DNA of 54,119 bases from Alkaliphilus pronyensis. GTDB taxonomy: Bacteria > Bacillota > Clostridia > Peptostreptococcales > Natronincolaceae. This document shows, in pieces, positions 44,701-51,830 of the stretch. The notes beneath the pieces were generated by a model. That model ran no database searches and was not told the DNA's origin. It worked only from the letters and a program-made list of their open reading frames with translations. Numbering within the stretch: position 1 is the first letter of the stretch; each line of letters begins with the position of its first letter. A program made the position numbers and the translations under genes. The DNA is taken from positions 1-54,119 of the forward strand of contig NZ_WBZC01000029.1 of NCBI RefSeq assembly GCF_009017275.1. Direction: 5' to 3'.

Positions 44701-47323
44701 TCATGAAAAAGTGATGTAATCTGTAGCTAAGGCCACTACTCATTTTTTTACAGCCGGCTTTAGTATTAATGGTGCTAAATATTTTTTCATTTATATGCTC
44801 AATTACCCCTGTTATAAAGGGGACTGAAAGTGTAATTATCACTAATATTAGCCAAACTGCAAATTCTCCAGGTAGTATTAAGGCTCCAGCTATAATTAGT
44901 AATAAGACAGCAATAGGTATTAAGCTTCTTCTTAAATTGTCAATAATTTTCCATTTAGCTAGGATTGACAAAGGATTTTCAATGGTATTTCCTTCTCTGT
45001 TTTTAACTCTATTACTTAACCAGGGTAAAAGCTGCCAATCCCCCCTCACCCAACGATGTAGCCTTTTTATATATGAGCTATAATTTGAAGGAAAGCCATC
45101 TATAAATTCTACATCTGTAGCTAAACCTGTCCTCAAATAGCTGCCCTCCAATAGGTCATGGCTTAAAATAGCATTATCAGGTAGTGCTTTACTAAGAATA
45201 CTATTAAAAACCTCAATATCATATATGCCCTTTCCTGTAAAAATCCCCTCATTGAATAAATCCTGATAAACATCGGAATAAAGGGTTGCGTAGGAATCTA
45301 TTCCTCCTTCTCCCCCATAGGTCCTTGTAAAGTTGGATTTACCAACAGCTTCGATGCCGTTACTTATTTTAGGCTGAATTAATCCATAGCCTTCAGTAAC
45401 AATTCCTTTTTTATCATCTACATAAGCCCTATTTAATGGATGTGTTATCATACCAATAAGTTTTTTAGCAGTATCAATTGGTAAAAAAGTATCTGCATCT
45501 AGGGTAATAACATATTTTACTTCTTCTAAAGCTTTTATATCATCAGAAACTATGGAAAAGCTAGTGTTTTTTAGGCCCTTTATAAGCTGGTTAAACTCTA
45601 AAAGGGCACCTCTTTTCCTTTCCCAGCCCATCCATCTTCCCTGTGTCTTAGAAAATTGTCTTTTTCTATGAAAGTAAAAAAAGTCGCTGGCTTCTTTACT
45701 ATATTTATTATTTAATCTTTTAGCCTCATTTAAAGCTGTATCTACTATTTCCTTATCGGTTGGCATTTCCTCATGTATATCATCTTTATAATCTCCAATA
45801 ATGGCGAAATAAAGATTTTTTTCTTTGTTAGCTAAATAGTAAACCTCTAATGCTTCGAACAGCTCCTTTACCCTTTCCTTATTGGGCAGGAGAGTAGGTA
45901 TCACAACAATAGATGTGGCTTCACTAGGTATTCCGTCCCTATACTCATATCTTGGAATGAAGCTGGGCTCCACCATCCTTGTAAATATCCAATTAGTAAT
46001 TACAACAGCTACACTGGTGGCAGGAACTAAAACTAATATAAACGTTAACAAGGCTATTAGAATATCTGTGGTATTTGCAACTGTATAGTATATCGTTAAG
46101 GCTACTATAATAGCTGTTATTAAAATTATTGGTGTTATATATGAGGTAAAGCCATAGTATTGTTTTGAGCTCCTCACCTTTGTACCCACTAAAGCCTCAG
46201 CAAGTAGTTCTTTTCCCTCATCTAAAAGATAGTAGCCAACATGTGCCCTTTTATCCCTTTTATCATTGGAGCTTTTTTCTGCAAGCTCAATAGCCTCCTT
46301 TGCAACTTGAATCTCGGAGACTTTATATTTGTCTGCAAGCTCAATAACCTTTCTTCTATAATAGTATCTTGACTCAAAATCCATTTGAGGGTAATCCTCT
46401 GTAGGGTCAGTCCTTAATATCCCCTCAACAATAGATAGCTCCTCAGCCAGCTGATTCCAATCAATGGCAGCAATAGTATTAATACTGGTTATTGAATTAC
46501 CTATTGAAATTTTTCTTGCAGCTTGAGATCTGTGCTCTTCTTCTATTAGCTCCTTTAAGCTAATATTATACTCTAACAGCTTTTTTTCTATTAAATTAGT
46601 TATCTCTACTGAATCTGTCCCTTCATGTCTAAGCTTTCTAATTAAATGCTCTATATATGATGTGTTTATTCTTTGATTGCTTACAATGTTGGCTTTAACT
46701 ATATTTATTAATTTCTCCTCTTGATGCTTTATTGTATCCTCTGCACTTATCCATTCTTCTTCAGTTCTTTGAATTTTTTCACATATGATACGGATATTCT
46801 CCAATAAAGCTATTTTAAGCATTAAGGAGATAGACCAAATTTCCTCGATTGACAGAACTCTTTTTGATTGATAGGAATTGATAAAGTCTTTAATTATATT
46901 CTCCTCGATCAGTCCATCGGTATGGGAAACCAGCTCCATAGCAATAACATATACCCTGGGATAGCCCTTTAAAAATCCCTTATCTAGTATATTGTACTTA
47001 GCATTTATATCCTGCTGTAATATTAGCTTTATCTCTTTAACCTGTTCTTCAATTTTATAAAAATTATCTAAAAGCCATTCTGATGCTGGTGAAAGCTCTT
47101 TTTTAACTTTGCTTTTTTTATTTAGCTCTAAATAAACCGCAGCAATGGTTTTAAAATTATATTCAATTCGTTTTAACAGCCTACTAGATTTTTTTCCCCT
47201 TGTAATAGTATGTAGCTTGGCTATTTCTTTTCCATGCTTTTCAAGCTCTTCTTTATTAAGTAAAACATCCTTCATACATATAATTTGATCCTTATTTTTA
47301 TCAAAGTTAAATCTGGATAACAT
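38777..47323 (-). CDS. Cyclic beta-1,2-glucan synthase-like protein (GT84 / glycoamylase-like / GH94)
   Basis: A 2848-residue membrane enzyme with the three-part build of cyclic beta-1,2-glucan synthases (NdvB/Cgs). Residues 1-390 are helical. Hydrophobic segments near 395-455 are followed by a GT2-like glycosyltransferase domain (about 490-770) with DAD near 608 and the acceptor motif LHRWVRGDWQ near 758. More membrane helices (about 795-980) follow. A glycoamylase-like domain (about 1000-1500) contains GLVSWTGTMFEYFMPYL and WGVSESGYYAFD. Two GT36-associated/supersandwich domains and a C-terminal GH94 phosphorylase-like catalytic domain follow, with GSGDWNDGMN near 2526-2535. In known enzymes the GT part polymerises UDP-glucose and the C-terminal domain trims chain length, while cyclisation maps to the middle. 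The frame is intact. Start ATG after AAAGGTG. A strong terminator lies 40 bases upstream. Confidence 0.9.
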   Translation of the reverse strand: MLSRFNFDKNKDQIICMKDVLLNKEELEKHGKEIAKLHTITRGKKSSRLLKRIEYNFKTIAAVYLELNKKSKVKKELSPASEWLLDNFYKIEEQVKEIKLILQQDINAKYNILDKGFLKGYPRVYVIAMELVSHTDGLIEENIIKDFINSYQSKRVLSIEEIWSISLMLKIALLENIRIICEKIQRTEEEWISAEDTIKHQEEKLINIVKANIVSNQRINTSYIEHLIRKLRHEGTDSVEITNLIEKKLLEYNISLKELIEEEHRSQAARKISIGNSITSINTIAAIDWNQLAEELSIVEGILRTDPTEDYPQMDFESRYYYRRKVIELADKYKVSEIQVAKEAIELAEKSSNDKRDKRAHVGYYLLDEGKELLAEALVGTKVRSSKQYYGFTSYITPIILITAIIVALTIYYTVANTTDILIALLTFILVLVPATSVAVVITNWIFTRMVEPSFIPRYEYRDGIPSEATSIVVIPTLLPNKERVKELFEALEVYYLANKEKNLYFAIIGDYKDDIHEEMPTDKEIVDTALNEAKRLNNKYSKEASDFFYFHRKRQFSKTQGRWMGWERKRGALLEFNQLIKGLKNTSFSIVSDDIKALEEVKYVITLDADTFLPIDTAKKLIGMITHPLNRAYVDDKKGIVTEGYGLIQPKISNGIEAVGKSNFTRTYGGEGGIDSYATLYSDVYQDLFNEGIFTGKGIYDIEVFNSILSKALPDNAILSHDLLEGSYLRTGLATDVEFIDGFPSNYSSYIKRLHRWVRGDWQLLPWLSNRVKNREGNTIENPLSILAKWKIIDNLRRSLIPIAVLLLIIAGALILPGEFAVWLILVIITLSVPFITGVIEHINEKIFSTINTKAGCKKMSSGLSYRLHHFFMTFVFIPYEAAVMTDAIIRTLYRITVSKKNLLQWVTVADVEKNLKGDIDSFISQMKAAIYVSIALIIMVLSIKPVNAIYVIPLAILWIASPIVAYHSSKKLKYTEARLQPQQEAELRRIARKTWGYFEDFVNEESFYLPPDNYQVEPENGIAHRTSPTNIGFYLMSALAARDIGYLTTTKMVANIENTIKTIIGMEKWRGHLYNWYDTRTLNILRPSYVSTVDSGNFVTYLITVKAGLSDYLEKPIIDISLLQGAIDTLQLTEANRENEAYISEALKGRMTLSKWHLVIDTTTSSNVGDTTWDIKAHKHIEAIKEELHKFLPSAEHVDTLEIFFNNETLQRLLDVNISIEELDILYSELLRELNTIEAKDKHSEGQLIKLASQLKELKGNISQFKSNVELLMDKIQLIIDETEFTHLYDFKRNLFSIGYNGEEEKLSKAYYDLLASEVRATSYIAIARREIPQKHWFRMGRRLALVNGCRGLVSWTGTMFEYFMPYLIMKKYNNTVWDETYEAVIRAQKKYGALKKVPWGVSESGYYAFDMEFNYQYQAFGIPDLGLKRGLIDYTVVSPYSTLLALPLKPNDVLTNLKSLIDEGLEGEYGLYEAIDYSPVVLKTSEKQIVKSFMAHHQGMIFVSLDNYFNNMVMQKRFHSQPIIKTAELLLQEKKSPYAITTNEFTKYLQPVERKNYSHEKAVRVFGEPEELPPKSHILSNGQYTVMVTSGGNGFSKSGDMQITRWREDAIENKYGSFIFIRNIKADTIWSATYEPIYEKPDGYRVVFSEDKAVFVCRNDLIEANMEITVSPEDQVEIRRLTIANHGNETAVLELTSYQEAVLNSPAADLAHPAFSNLFVTTEVNKQYTALLASRRKRELKDKERWMFHTITDNCEAVGGFQYETNRGSFLGRGRSISNPSAITQPLTNSVGISIDPILSLRKTIKLEGGSTVEVSFITGVAEGKNEILELIRKYKDNSAISRGFQLAHTRSQVEAGFLNLKPSDIMTYQDMTSQLFYLSPLKRKYSKRLEENSKGQSGLWPYGISGDLPVILVTVDNASEVDLVREALKAHEYYRTKGVITDLVIVNQDESNYLQALQGLLLDIVMTSHGRHIMDQRGGIFIRNTNIMPQEDVNLLYSVARVVLKGGEGSIGRQLSMSDYRADLPNDKKYPEKYVPYESKDEALELDFFNGYGGFSKDGREYIMNLKENLNTPAPWSNVIANERFGFIVSESCSGAIWYENSRENKLTPWSNDPISDPPSEVVYIRDDDTGSYWSMTPLPIREKESYIVTHGTGYTSFQHKSHGIDQALTMFVPKDEAVKLNLIKLKNTSNKVRRLTLTYYIRPVLGIAEELTQRFIKTRLMDNGAIAISNPYNTDFNTNIAFAGSTNTIASFTCDREEFIGADGSAAHPKGLKREGLSNNIGAGLDPCIALQITVSIDINQEVQLGFFIGQEKDEAKCTQLIEKYKVLQNINEALITVKDFWWSSLDTVKVKTPDLSMDIMLNQWLLYQTVACRLWARSAFYQSGGAYGFRDQLQDVMSITHLFPKLVKKQIILHSQHQFLEGDVQHWWHPGAGEKGIRTRFSDDLLWLPYVTTEYIEKTNDLDILKEQVHFLKESPLQEGEDERYGIPEKSNEKASVYEHCIRAIDRSLKFGANKIPLMGSGDWNDGMNTVGNEGRGESVWLGWFIYSILKRFVPLMKKLGDSEKAKDYLAIADKIANAIEENAWDGEWYIRAFYDDGSPLGSSKNTECIIDSLAQSWSIISGGGNRKRSLEAMKSVENYLVKKEEGMILLFTPPFDKSNQNPGYIKGYVPGVRENGGQYSHAAAWVINAYAMLGDGDRAWQLFNMINPINHTRTPLECATYKVEPYVMAADVYAVAPHVGRGGWTWYTGVAGWMYRIGIEYMLGIKKKGEMLLIDPCIPKEWKNYSIQYKYIDTTYNIAVNNPNAVNRGIKEVMVDGVTQKEKEIKLKNDGLEHTVNITMD

Positions 47324-47362
47324 ACTTTATTCACACCTTTCGGAGGGATGAGGGAGTATTCT

Positions 47363-47393
47363 AAAAAAAATCAAAGACATATTGCCTCTGATT
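47363..47393 (-). terminator. Terminator between sugar nucleotidyltransferase fusion and glucan synthase genes
   Basis: On the minus strand AATCAGAGGC pairs fully (with two G-T pairs) with GTCTTTGATT around a 5-base loop and is followed by TTTTTTT. It lies 52 bases after the stop of the fusion gene and only about 40 bases before the start of the 8.5 kb glucan synthase gene. It therefore either separates the transcripts or works as an attenuator. Confidence 0.85.
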
Positions 47394-47444
47394 TTTAAAC
47401 AAAGTCCTTCAATAAAGAGAATTAAAGTTTTTGTTGATTTAATA

Positions 47445-49910
47445 CTATTTTTCTGACTTTAGCAAGTCTTTTACCTTATTACTAAAGAATACCGATAGCT
47501 CGTTGGCATACTCCTGTGATAAGCCTTCAGTATATATATTCACCAGAGGCCTTTCATGGTCTGGTAAAACTATGGTCCACCCTCTATCATCCATTATTTT
47601 TACACCTTCATACATTTCTATACTTCTATTTTTGTTTTCCTCGATTAAATCTTTAATAACTCTACCCTTATCTGTCCAGTCACATGGAACAGCATCTTTA
47701 AGATAATAGTATTCAGGAATTTCCTCAACTAAATAGCTAAGCTTTGAATTAGTAGACACTAATAAGTCAATTATTAGCCCTAAGCTCCATATGGCATTGT
47801 AATTTAATATATATTGTAAAGGAAACTCATAATCCTTATCCCAATCATTTAACATCTCATGCATAATGCTTGAGGGGTTAGACTTAGTTCTTATTATATC
47901 TACATTATAGGATTGGGCGATTTTTTCAAATATATTCGGTGCAATATATGGCAATACGATTTTGCCATTATCCTCCACCTTTATTTGGATTAAAGTAGTA
48001 AGCAGCTTTAACTTTTCCTCCTTAATTTCTCTACCCTTTTCATCTACTAAAATCATTTCTTCTCCATTTTCATTAATGATTACACCAAATTCCACATTTC
48101 CTAGCTTTACTTCCTTTGATAAGTAGTTTAAATGATGATTTAATCCTTTTATTTGCAGCGAAGAATCATAAATAACGCTACAGCCCAGTTCATTTAAAAA
48201 GCTTTTAGTTAGAATTAATTGTTGAGGTGAGTCGGAAGCTATAGCTATTTTATAGCTGCTCCTTTTTATAGAGTCTTTATTCTTTACTAGACTAAGTCCA
48301 TGTTTAATAAATAATGATGAAAAGTTAGTAACTGATATTTTTTCCTTTATTCTATTGGCATTACACCTTTCGAACTCCCCACGATTTAAAATGTTTTCCA
48401 TTTCCCTCTCTTTATTTCTTCCTATACTGGCTCCGTTTTTGTCTGTAAACTCAATATATACTTTGTTTTCATCCCCGCTATCAGCTCTAACATGTATTCC
48501 ACCAGCAGCTTGATGATATTTAACTGCAAAGCGATTTATGGCCAATACTGAATCTGTTAATTCTACTGCCTGACCACCCGAAGAGATTATGCCAGTAGCT
48601 ATTGAGTTTTTTATCAATAATGAAGCCTTTGTATTATCATCACTTACTATAATTGTTCCTTCTTTATTTATAGATGCGAAGGAGGAGCCTAATCCCATAG
48701 CAAACTCTGGGGTTATATCTATGTTTACATGCCCTGATATATCCCTATAGCCAAAAACAGTTTTAGATGCCTTAGAACCCCAAATTAAGTTTTTATTAAC
48801 AACTGTATTTACATCAATTTTTTTATTAGGCCATATTTTTATATCGGGCCTTACCATAACTCCGTCGTATAAAGTGGAATCCTCCCCAACAGATGAGTTT
48901 TCAAAGATATTAACTCTGTTCTTAATAAAAACTCCATTACATATAACTGATCCAGTAATATGGCTTCCATTACCGACAATTACATTCCTCCATAGTACAC
49001 TTTTCTTAATGACTGTATCCCTATAGACATTACAATTATCTGCTACTATTGTATAGGGACCAATTTTACCACCATTAATTACTGTGTTTTTACCTATATA
49101 TACAGGTGGGTTTACTATAGTGTTTTCACCTAACTTAGCCCCTTCATCTAGCCACACCCCTTGTTTTACTTCATTTCCCTGGATGTTTAGCTTTACTTTT
49201 CCTTCTAACATGTCAAATTGAGTTTCTTTATAGGAGCTTAAATCACCTATATCGCACCAATAATCCTTCGTAACATAGCCATACATAGCTACTCCATCCT
49301 GTAGTAGTTTTGGAAACAAATCCTTGCTAAAATCAAAATTATCGCCTCTTTGGTAGTATTCCATCACCTCTGGCTCAATTATATAAATTCCAGTATTAAC
49401 TGTGTTACTGAATACTTCACCCCAGCTTGGCTTTTCTAAAAATCGAACTATTCTTCCTTCTTCATTTGTTATTACTACTCCATACTCAATTGGCACCGGT
49501 TCATTCTTTAATATTAAAGTCACCTTTGAAGCTTTAGCCCTATGATATTCAAGTGCTTCTTTTATATTTAAGTCGGTTAGAGCATCTCCACTAATAACTA
49601 AAAAGGCTTCATTTATAAACTCTTCTGCATTTCTAACGCTTCCACCTGTTCCTAATGGTATATCCTCTAGGTAATACTTAAGACCTACTCCCCATTTTGT
49701 ACCATCACCAAAGTAGTCAGTTATTATTTCTGGAAGATAAGCCATTGTAACTGCTATATCTTTAATATTATGCTTTTTTAAAAGCTCAACTGTATATTCC
49801 ATTACGGGTTTATTTAAAATTGGTACCATAGGCTTTGGTAAGCTGCATGTAAGGGGTCTTAATCTTGTACCCTTTCCTCCTGCCATAATAATCGCTTTAA
49901 TTGTAATCAC
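47445..49910 (-). CDS. Sugar nucleotidyltransferase / beta-helix / phosphomannomutase-like fusion
   Basis: A fused enzyme of about 820 residues. The first 235 are a nucleotidyltransferase (KAIIMAGGKGTRLRPLT, VISGDALTDLN, FLEKPSWGEVFSNTVNTGIY). A left-handed beta-helix (about 240-380; repeats such as IGKNTVINGGKIGPYTIVAD) follows. The last 440 residues resemble phosphohexomutases. Such fusions are annotated as mannose-1-phosphate guanylyltransferase/phosphomannomutase. In this one the mutase catalytic serine loop TASHNP is replaced by QAAGGIHVRAD, and the Mg loop DADGDR by INENGEEM, so the mutase half is probably inactive. The start is uncertain: canonical GTGs lie at 49919 and 49910 with no proper ribosome binding site. 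AGGAGTG sits six bases before an ATT at 49901, exactly where the family's initial Met belongs. Its product could feed a mannose- or glucose-containing surface glycan. Confidence 0.87.
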   Translation of the reverse strand: MITIKAIIMAGGKGTRLRPLTCSLPKPMVPILNKPVMEYTVELLKKHNIKDIAVTMAYLPEIITDYFGDGTKWGVGLKYYLEDIPLGTGGSVRNAEEFINEAFLVISGDALTDLNIKEALEYHRAKASKVTLILKNEPVPIEYGVVITNEEGRIVRFLEKPSWGEVFSNTVNTGIYIIEPEVMEYYQRGDNFDFSKDLFPKLLQDGVAMYGYVTKDYWCDIGDLSSYKETQFDMLEGKVKLNIQGNEVKQGVWLDEGAKLGENTIVNPPVYIGKNTVINGGKIGPYTIVADNCNVYRDTVIKKSVLWRNVIVGNGSHITGSVICNGVFIKNRVNIFENSSVGEDSTLYDGVMVRPDIKIWPNKKIDVNTVVNKNLIWGSKASKTVFGYRDISGHVNIDITPEFAMGLGSSFASINKEGTIIVSDDNTKASLLIKNSIATGIISSGGQAVELTDSVLAINRFAVKYHQAAGGIHVRADSGDENKVYIEFTDKNGASIGRNKEREMENILNRGEFERCNANRIKEKISVTNFSSLFIKHGLSLVKNKDSIKRSSYKIAIASDSPQQLILTKSFLNELGCSVIYDSSLQIKGLNHHLNYLSKEVKLGNVEFGVIINENGEEMILVDEKGREIKEEKLKLLTTLIQIKVEDNGKIVLPYIAPNIFEKIAQSYNVDIIRTKSNPSSIMHEMLNDWDKDYEFPLQYILNYNAIWSLGLIIDLLVSTNSKLSYLVEEIPEYYYLKDAVPCDWTDKGRVIKDLIEENKNRSIEMYEGVKIMDDRGWTIVLPDHERPLVNIYTEGLSQEYANELSVFFSNKVKDLLKSEK

Positions 49911-50152
49911 TCCTAACACAAAATAATACTTAATTTTAACTACTGCTAAATATACGCATTAAAATTATTTTGTGAAAATACCATTATTTATATACATAAA
50001 AACTGTAGCACTTATATTTATTACAGGTATTTTGTAAATGATTATAACAATTTACTGTTTTTGGCAGGAAAAGGGCTTTGATTTGTAGAAATGTTTTAAT
50101 GTAAAAAGTTAATATTTTTAGGATTATATGGGGGGGGTGGTTAGTTGAGCAT

Positions 50153-50338
50153 TCAAAATAGGCTATCATAAGAATAGCTATATGCTTCATGTATTTCAAA
50201 ATCATCAGCAGTTGCTTCATTAAACATATCTTCATTAACTGATGAATTCTTAAGGGCTTCAAACTCCTCCGCAGTAAGATCTCTACTGTATTCGAATAAA
50301 AACTTGTATTCATAAAGAATGGATTTTGTGCTATACGC
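50153..50338 (-). pseudogene. Fragment of a protein-coding gene (C-terminal part)
   Basis: Read leftward, a 61-codon frame from 50338 to a stop at 50153 encodes a coherent acidic segment (YEYKFLFEYSRDLTAEEFEA, then NEATADDFEIHEAYSYSYDS). Codon use is sensible and it has an ordinary C-terminus, but no start codon. A longer open frame on the same strand (49984-50388) is the shadow of this fragment in another frame and has unnatural composition. It looks like a decayed gene end. No family is recognised. Confidence 0.4.
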
Positions 50339-50414
50339 CTAATTATGAGTTTGTAAAGTTTGACACTATATGTTAATGTTTTTATCAAATTGTCTAAGGA
50401 GAGAAAATAAAAAA

Positions 50415-50843
50415 ATGTGTAAGAAAACTAATGTTAGATTTAAGAACACAGTTTGCTATTTATTAATAGGATTGCTAGCTTTAAGTAATTTATATTTTTA
50501 TAGTAAGTACAGCTTGTATAAGGATAATACGGATTTCGCTAATAATATATCTAACTTAATTCATTTCTCTGTGAATATTGACAATATAGATCCATTAACT
50601 AGTGTATGGTCTCATAAGGATGCAGAATACTTGAGGACTTTATTAAATGAAGTTGAAAGAAGAAGTGCAAACAAGTATAGTTTAGAGAACTACATTGCTA
50701 TTAAATATATCAATGGTAACACTCTATTGGTTCAAACTACTCAAAATGAAAAAGGTTTATTCCGTATAAAGGACATGTTTTTTTTAGATGCTGAATACTA
50801 TAATAGGCTTTATCATAGATTTTATAAAGTGGAGGATAAATGA
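50415..50843 (+). CDS. Small membrane-anchored protein of unknown function
   Basis: A 142-residue protein with one N-terminal membrane helix (TVCYLLIGLLALSNLYFYS, about 13-31) and a soluble outer domain of about 110 residues rich in Asn, Tyr and Leu (for example WSHKDAEYLRTLLNEVERRS). The start ATG follows AAGGAGAG at slightly long spacing. I do not recognise the family. It stands apart from its neighbours in an accessory stretch between gene fragments. Confidence 0.6.
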   Translation: MCKKTNVRFKNTVCYLLIGLLALSNLYFYSKYSLYKDNTDFANNISNLIHFSVNIDNIDPLTSVWSHKDAEYLRTLLNEVERRSANKYSLENYIAIKYINGNTLLVQTTQNEKGLFRIKDMFFLDAEYYNRLYHRFYKVEDK

Positions 50844-51226
50844 AAACTTGAATCTAACTACACCTAAATTAAGTAAATACATGTAAATGAGACGGAATTG
50901 TTGTCATCTTGGAGCAGACTATAATGGCATAAAATTATTTGGCGAAATAATAATCTATAAATATGTAGAAGGATATAGATACCCAGTCACCTCTATATGT
51001 TAAAAACAATGGATGGATTATATGCTTACAATATATATTTAACCAATAAATTTATTGAAATGGATAAGCATACTAGCAGTTAAAACTATATGAAGATCTA
51101 AAAGGGAAGGATCTTTCTAACAAGATATTACTGATGAGTTAATTTGAAAGAATATTTGATTTTATGTTTGTCAAAATCTTTCCAAAAACACTTGCTGGTT
51201 ACACAAAACCATGGGAGGTAAACAGA
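50844..51226. other. Gap with possible decayed coding remnants
   Basis: This 383-base stretch has no intact gene. Short coherent peptide-like runs occur on the plus strand in different frames, for example GIKLFGEIIIYKYVEGYRYP around 50925-50990, MDGLYAYNIYLTNKFIEMD around 51011-51065 and YEDLKGKDLSNKILL around 51090-51135, each broken by stops or frame changes. This pattern suggests a frameshifted remnant, but the runs are too short to be sure. Confidence 0.3.
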
Positions 51227-51691
51227 ATGAGCAAGAAAGTTAAATCAAAACTAGATATTGTTAAATTTCTAATTAAACTCATTTACTTTACTAGTATTAT
51301 TTTTGTAACTATTTTAACAATATTTGTGACATATCATATTGTAGTGGTAAATTCATTAATAGAAAAATTAGTTAGTGGCCTATTTATAGTAGCAAGCATA
51401 TGTTTTATGTTATCAATTTATGAGATAAATAAAGTTACTACTTTGATAACTCAAGGAGATTTTTTTAATGACAGCAATACAAGAAGCTTTAGATATTTAT
51501 CAAATTATTGTATTATAATAAGTTTGCTCACTTTTGGATACCAGCTTCTTTTACAAAAAGAAAAATACACTTTTATAGATTTATCTCAAAGCATTAATAT
51601 TAATATAACACCACTTATTTTTCTTTTAATTGGGTTGTTTGTACGAGTTCTGAAAAGAGTATTTGAGTATGGTAACAATAAACAATTGTGA
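51227..51691 (+). CDS. DUF2975 domain membrane protein
   Basis: A 154-residue protein with four hydrophobic helices (about 10-38, 45-65, 95-115 and 125-147), matching the DUF2975 family. The marker is YEINKVTTLITQGDFFNDSN followed by a second helix pair. Start ATG after GGGAGGTAAACAGA; a longer frame from 51164 adds 21 residues that would lie before this strong site and is rejected. Typical DUF2975 genes are followed by a small Xre-type helix-turn-helix gene (YozG-like), but none follows here; instead a hairpin lies 39 bases after the stop. Confidence 0.75.
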   Translation: MSKKVKSKLDIVKFLIKLIYFTSIIFVTILTIFVTYHIVVVNSLIEKLVSGLFIVASICFMLSIYEINKVTTLITQGDFFNDSNTRSFRYLSNYCIIISLLTFGYQLLLQKEKYTFIDLSQSININITPLIFLLIGLFVRVLKRVFEYGNNKQL

Positions 51692-51729
51692 TTGATCTTA
51701 CCTTTTTCGTCTTATAGCTTTTCTACTAG

Positions 51730-51765
51730 AAGCGACAAGAGAGATATAGTTCTCATTTGTCGCTT
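51730..51765. terminator. Hairpin after the DUF2975 gene
   Basis: AAGCGACAA pairs with TTGTCGCTT, with an inner GAGA/TCTC stem. Neither strand has a strong T-run after it, so it may be a weak terminator or an RNA end structure. Confidence 0.5.
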
Positions 51766-51830
51766 AGATTATTTAGTTAGAATGGTGGCAATAGAACTAA
51801 CTCCTTGTCATCATTCTTGTCACCATTTCA

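Noticed and set aside
38800-47200. Several 60-140-residue plus-strand open frames opposite the glucan synthase gene
   Set aside because: They are frame shadows of a long coding region, lack ribosome binding sites and have no recognisable content.
49984-50388. 134-residue minus-strand open frame
   Set aside because: Its residue composition is unnatural (many Met, His, Lys and Ile runs). Another frame of the same strand carries the more credible fragment at 50153-50338.
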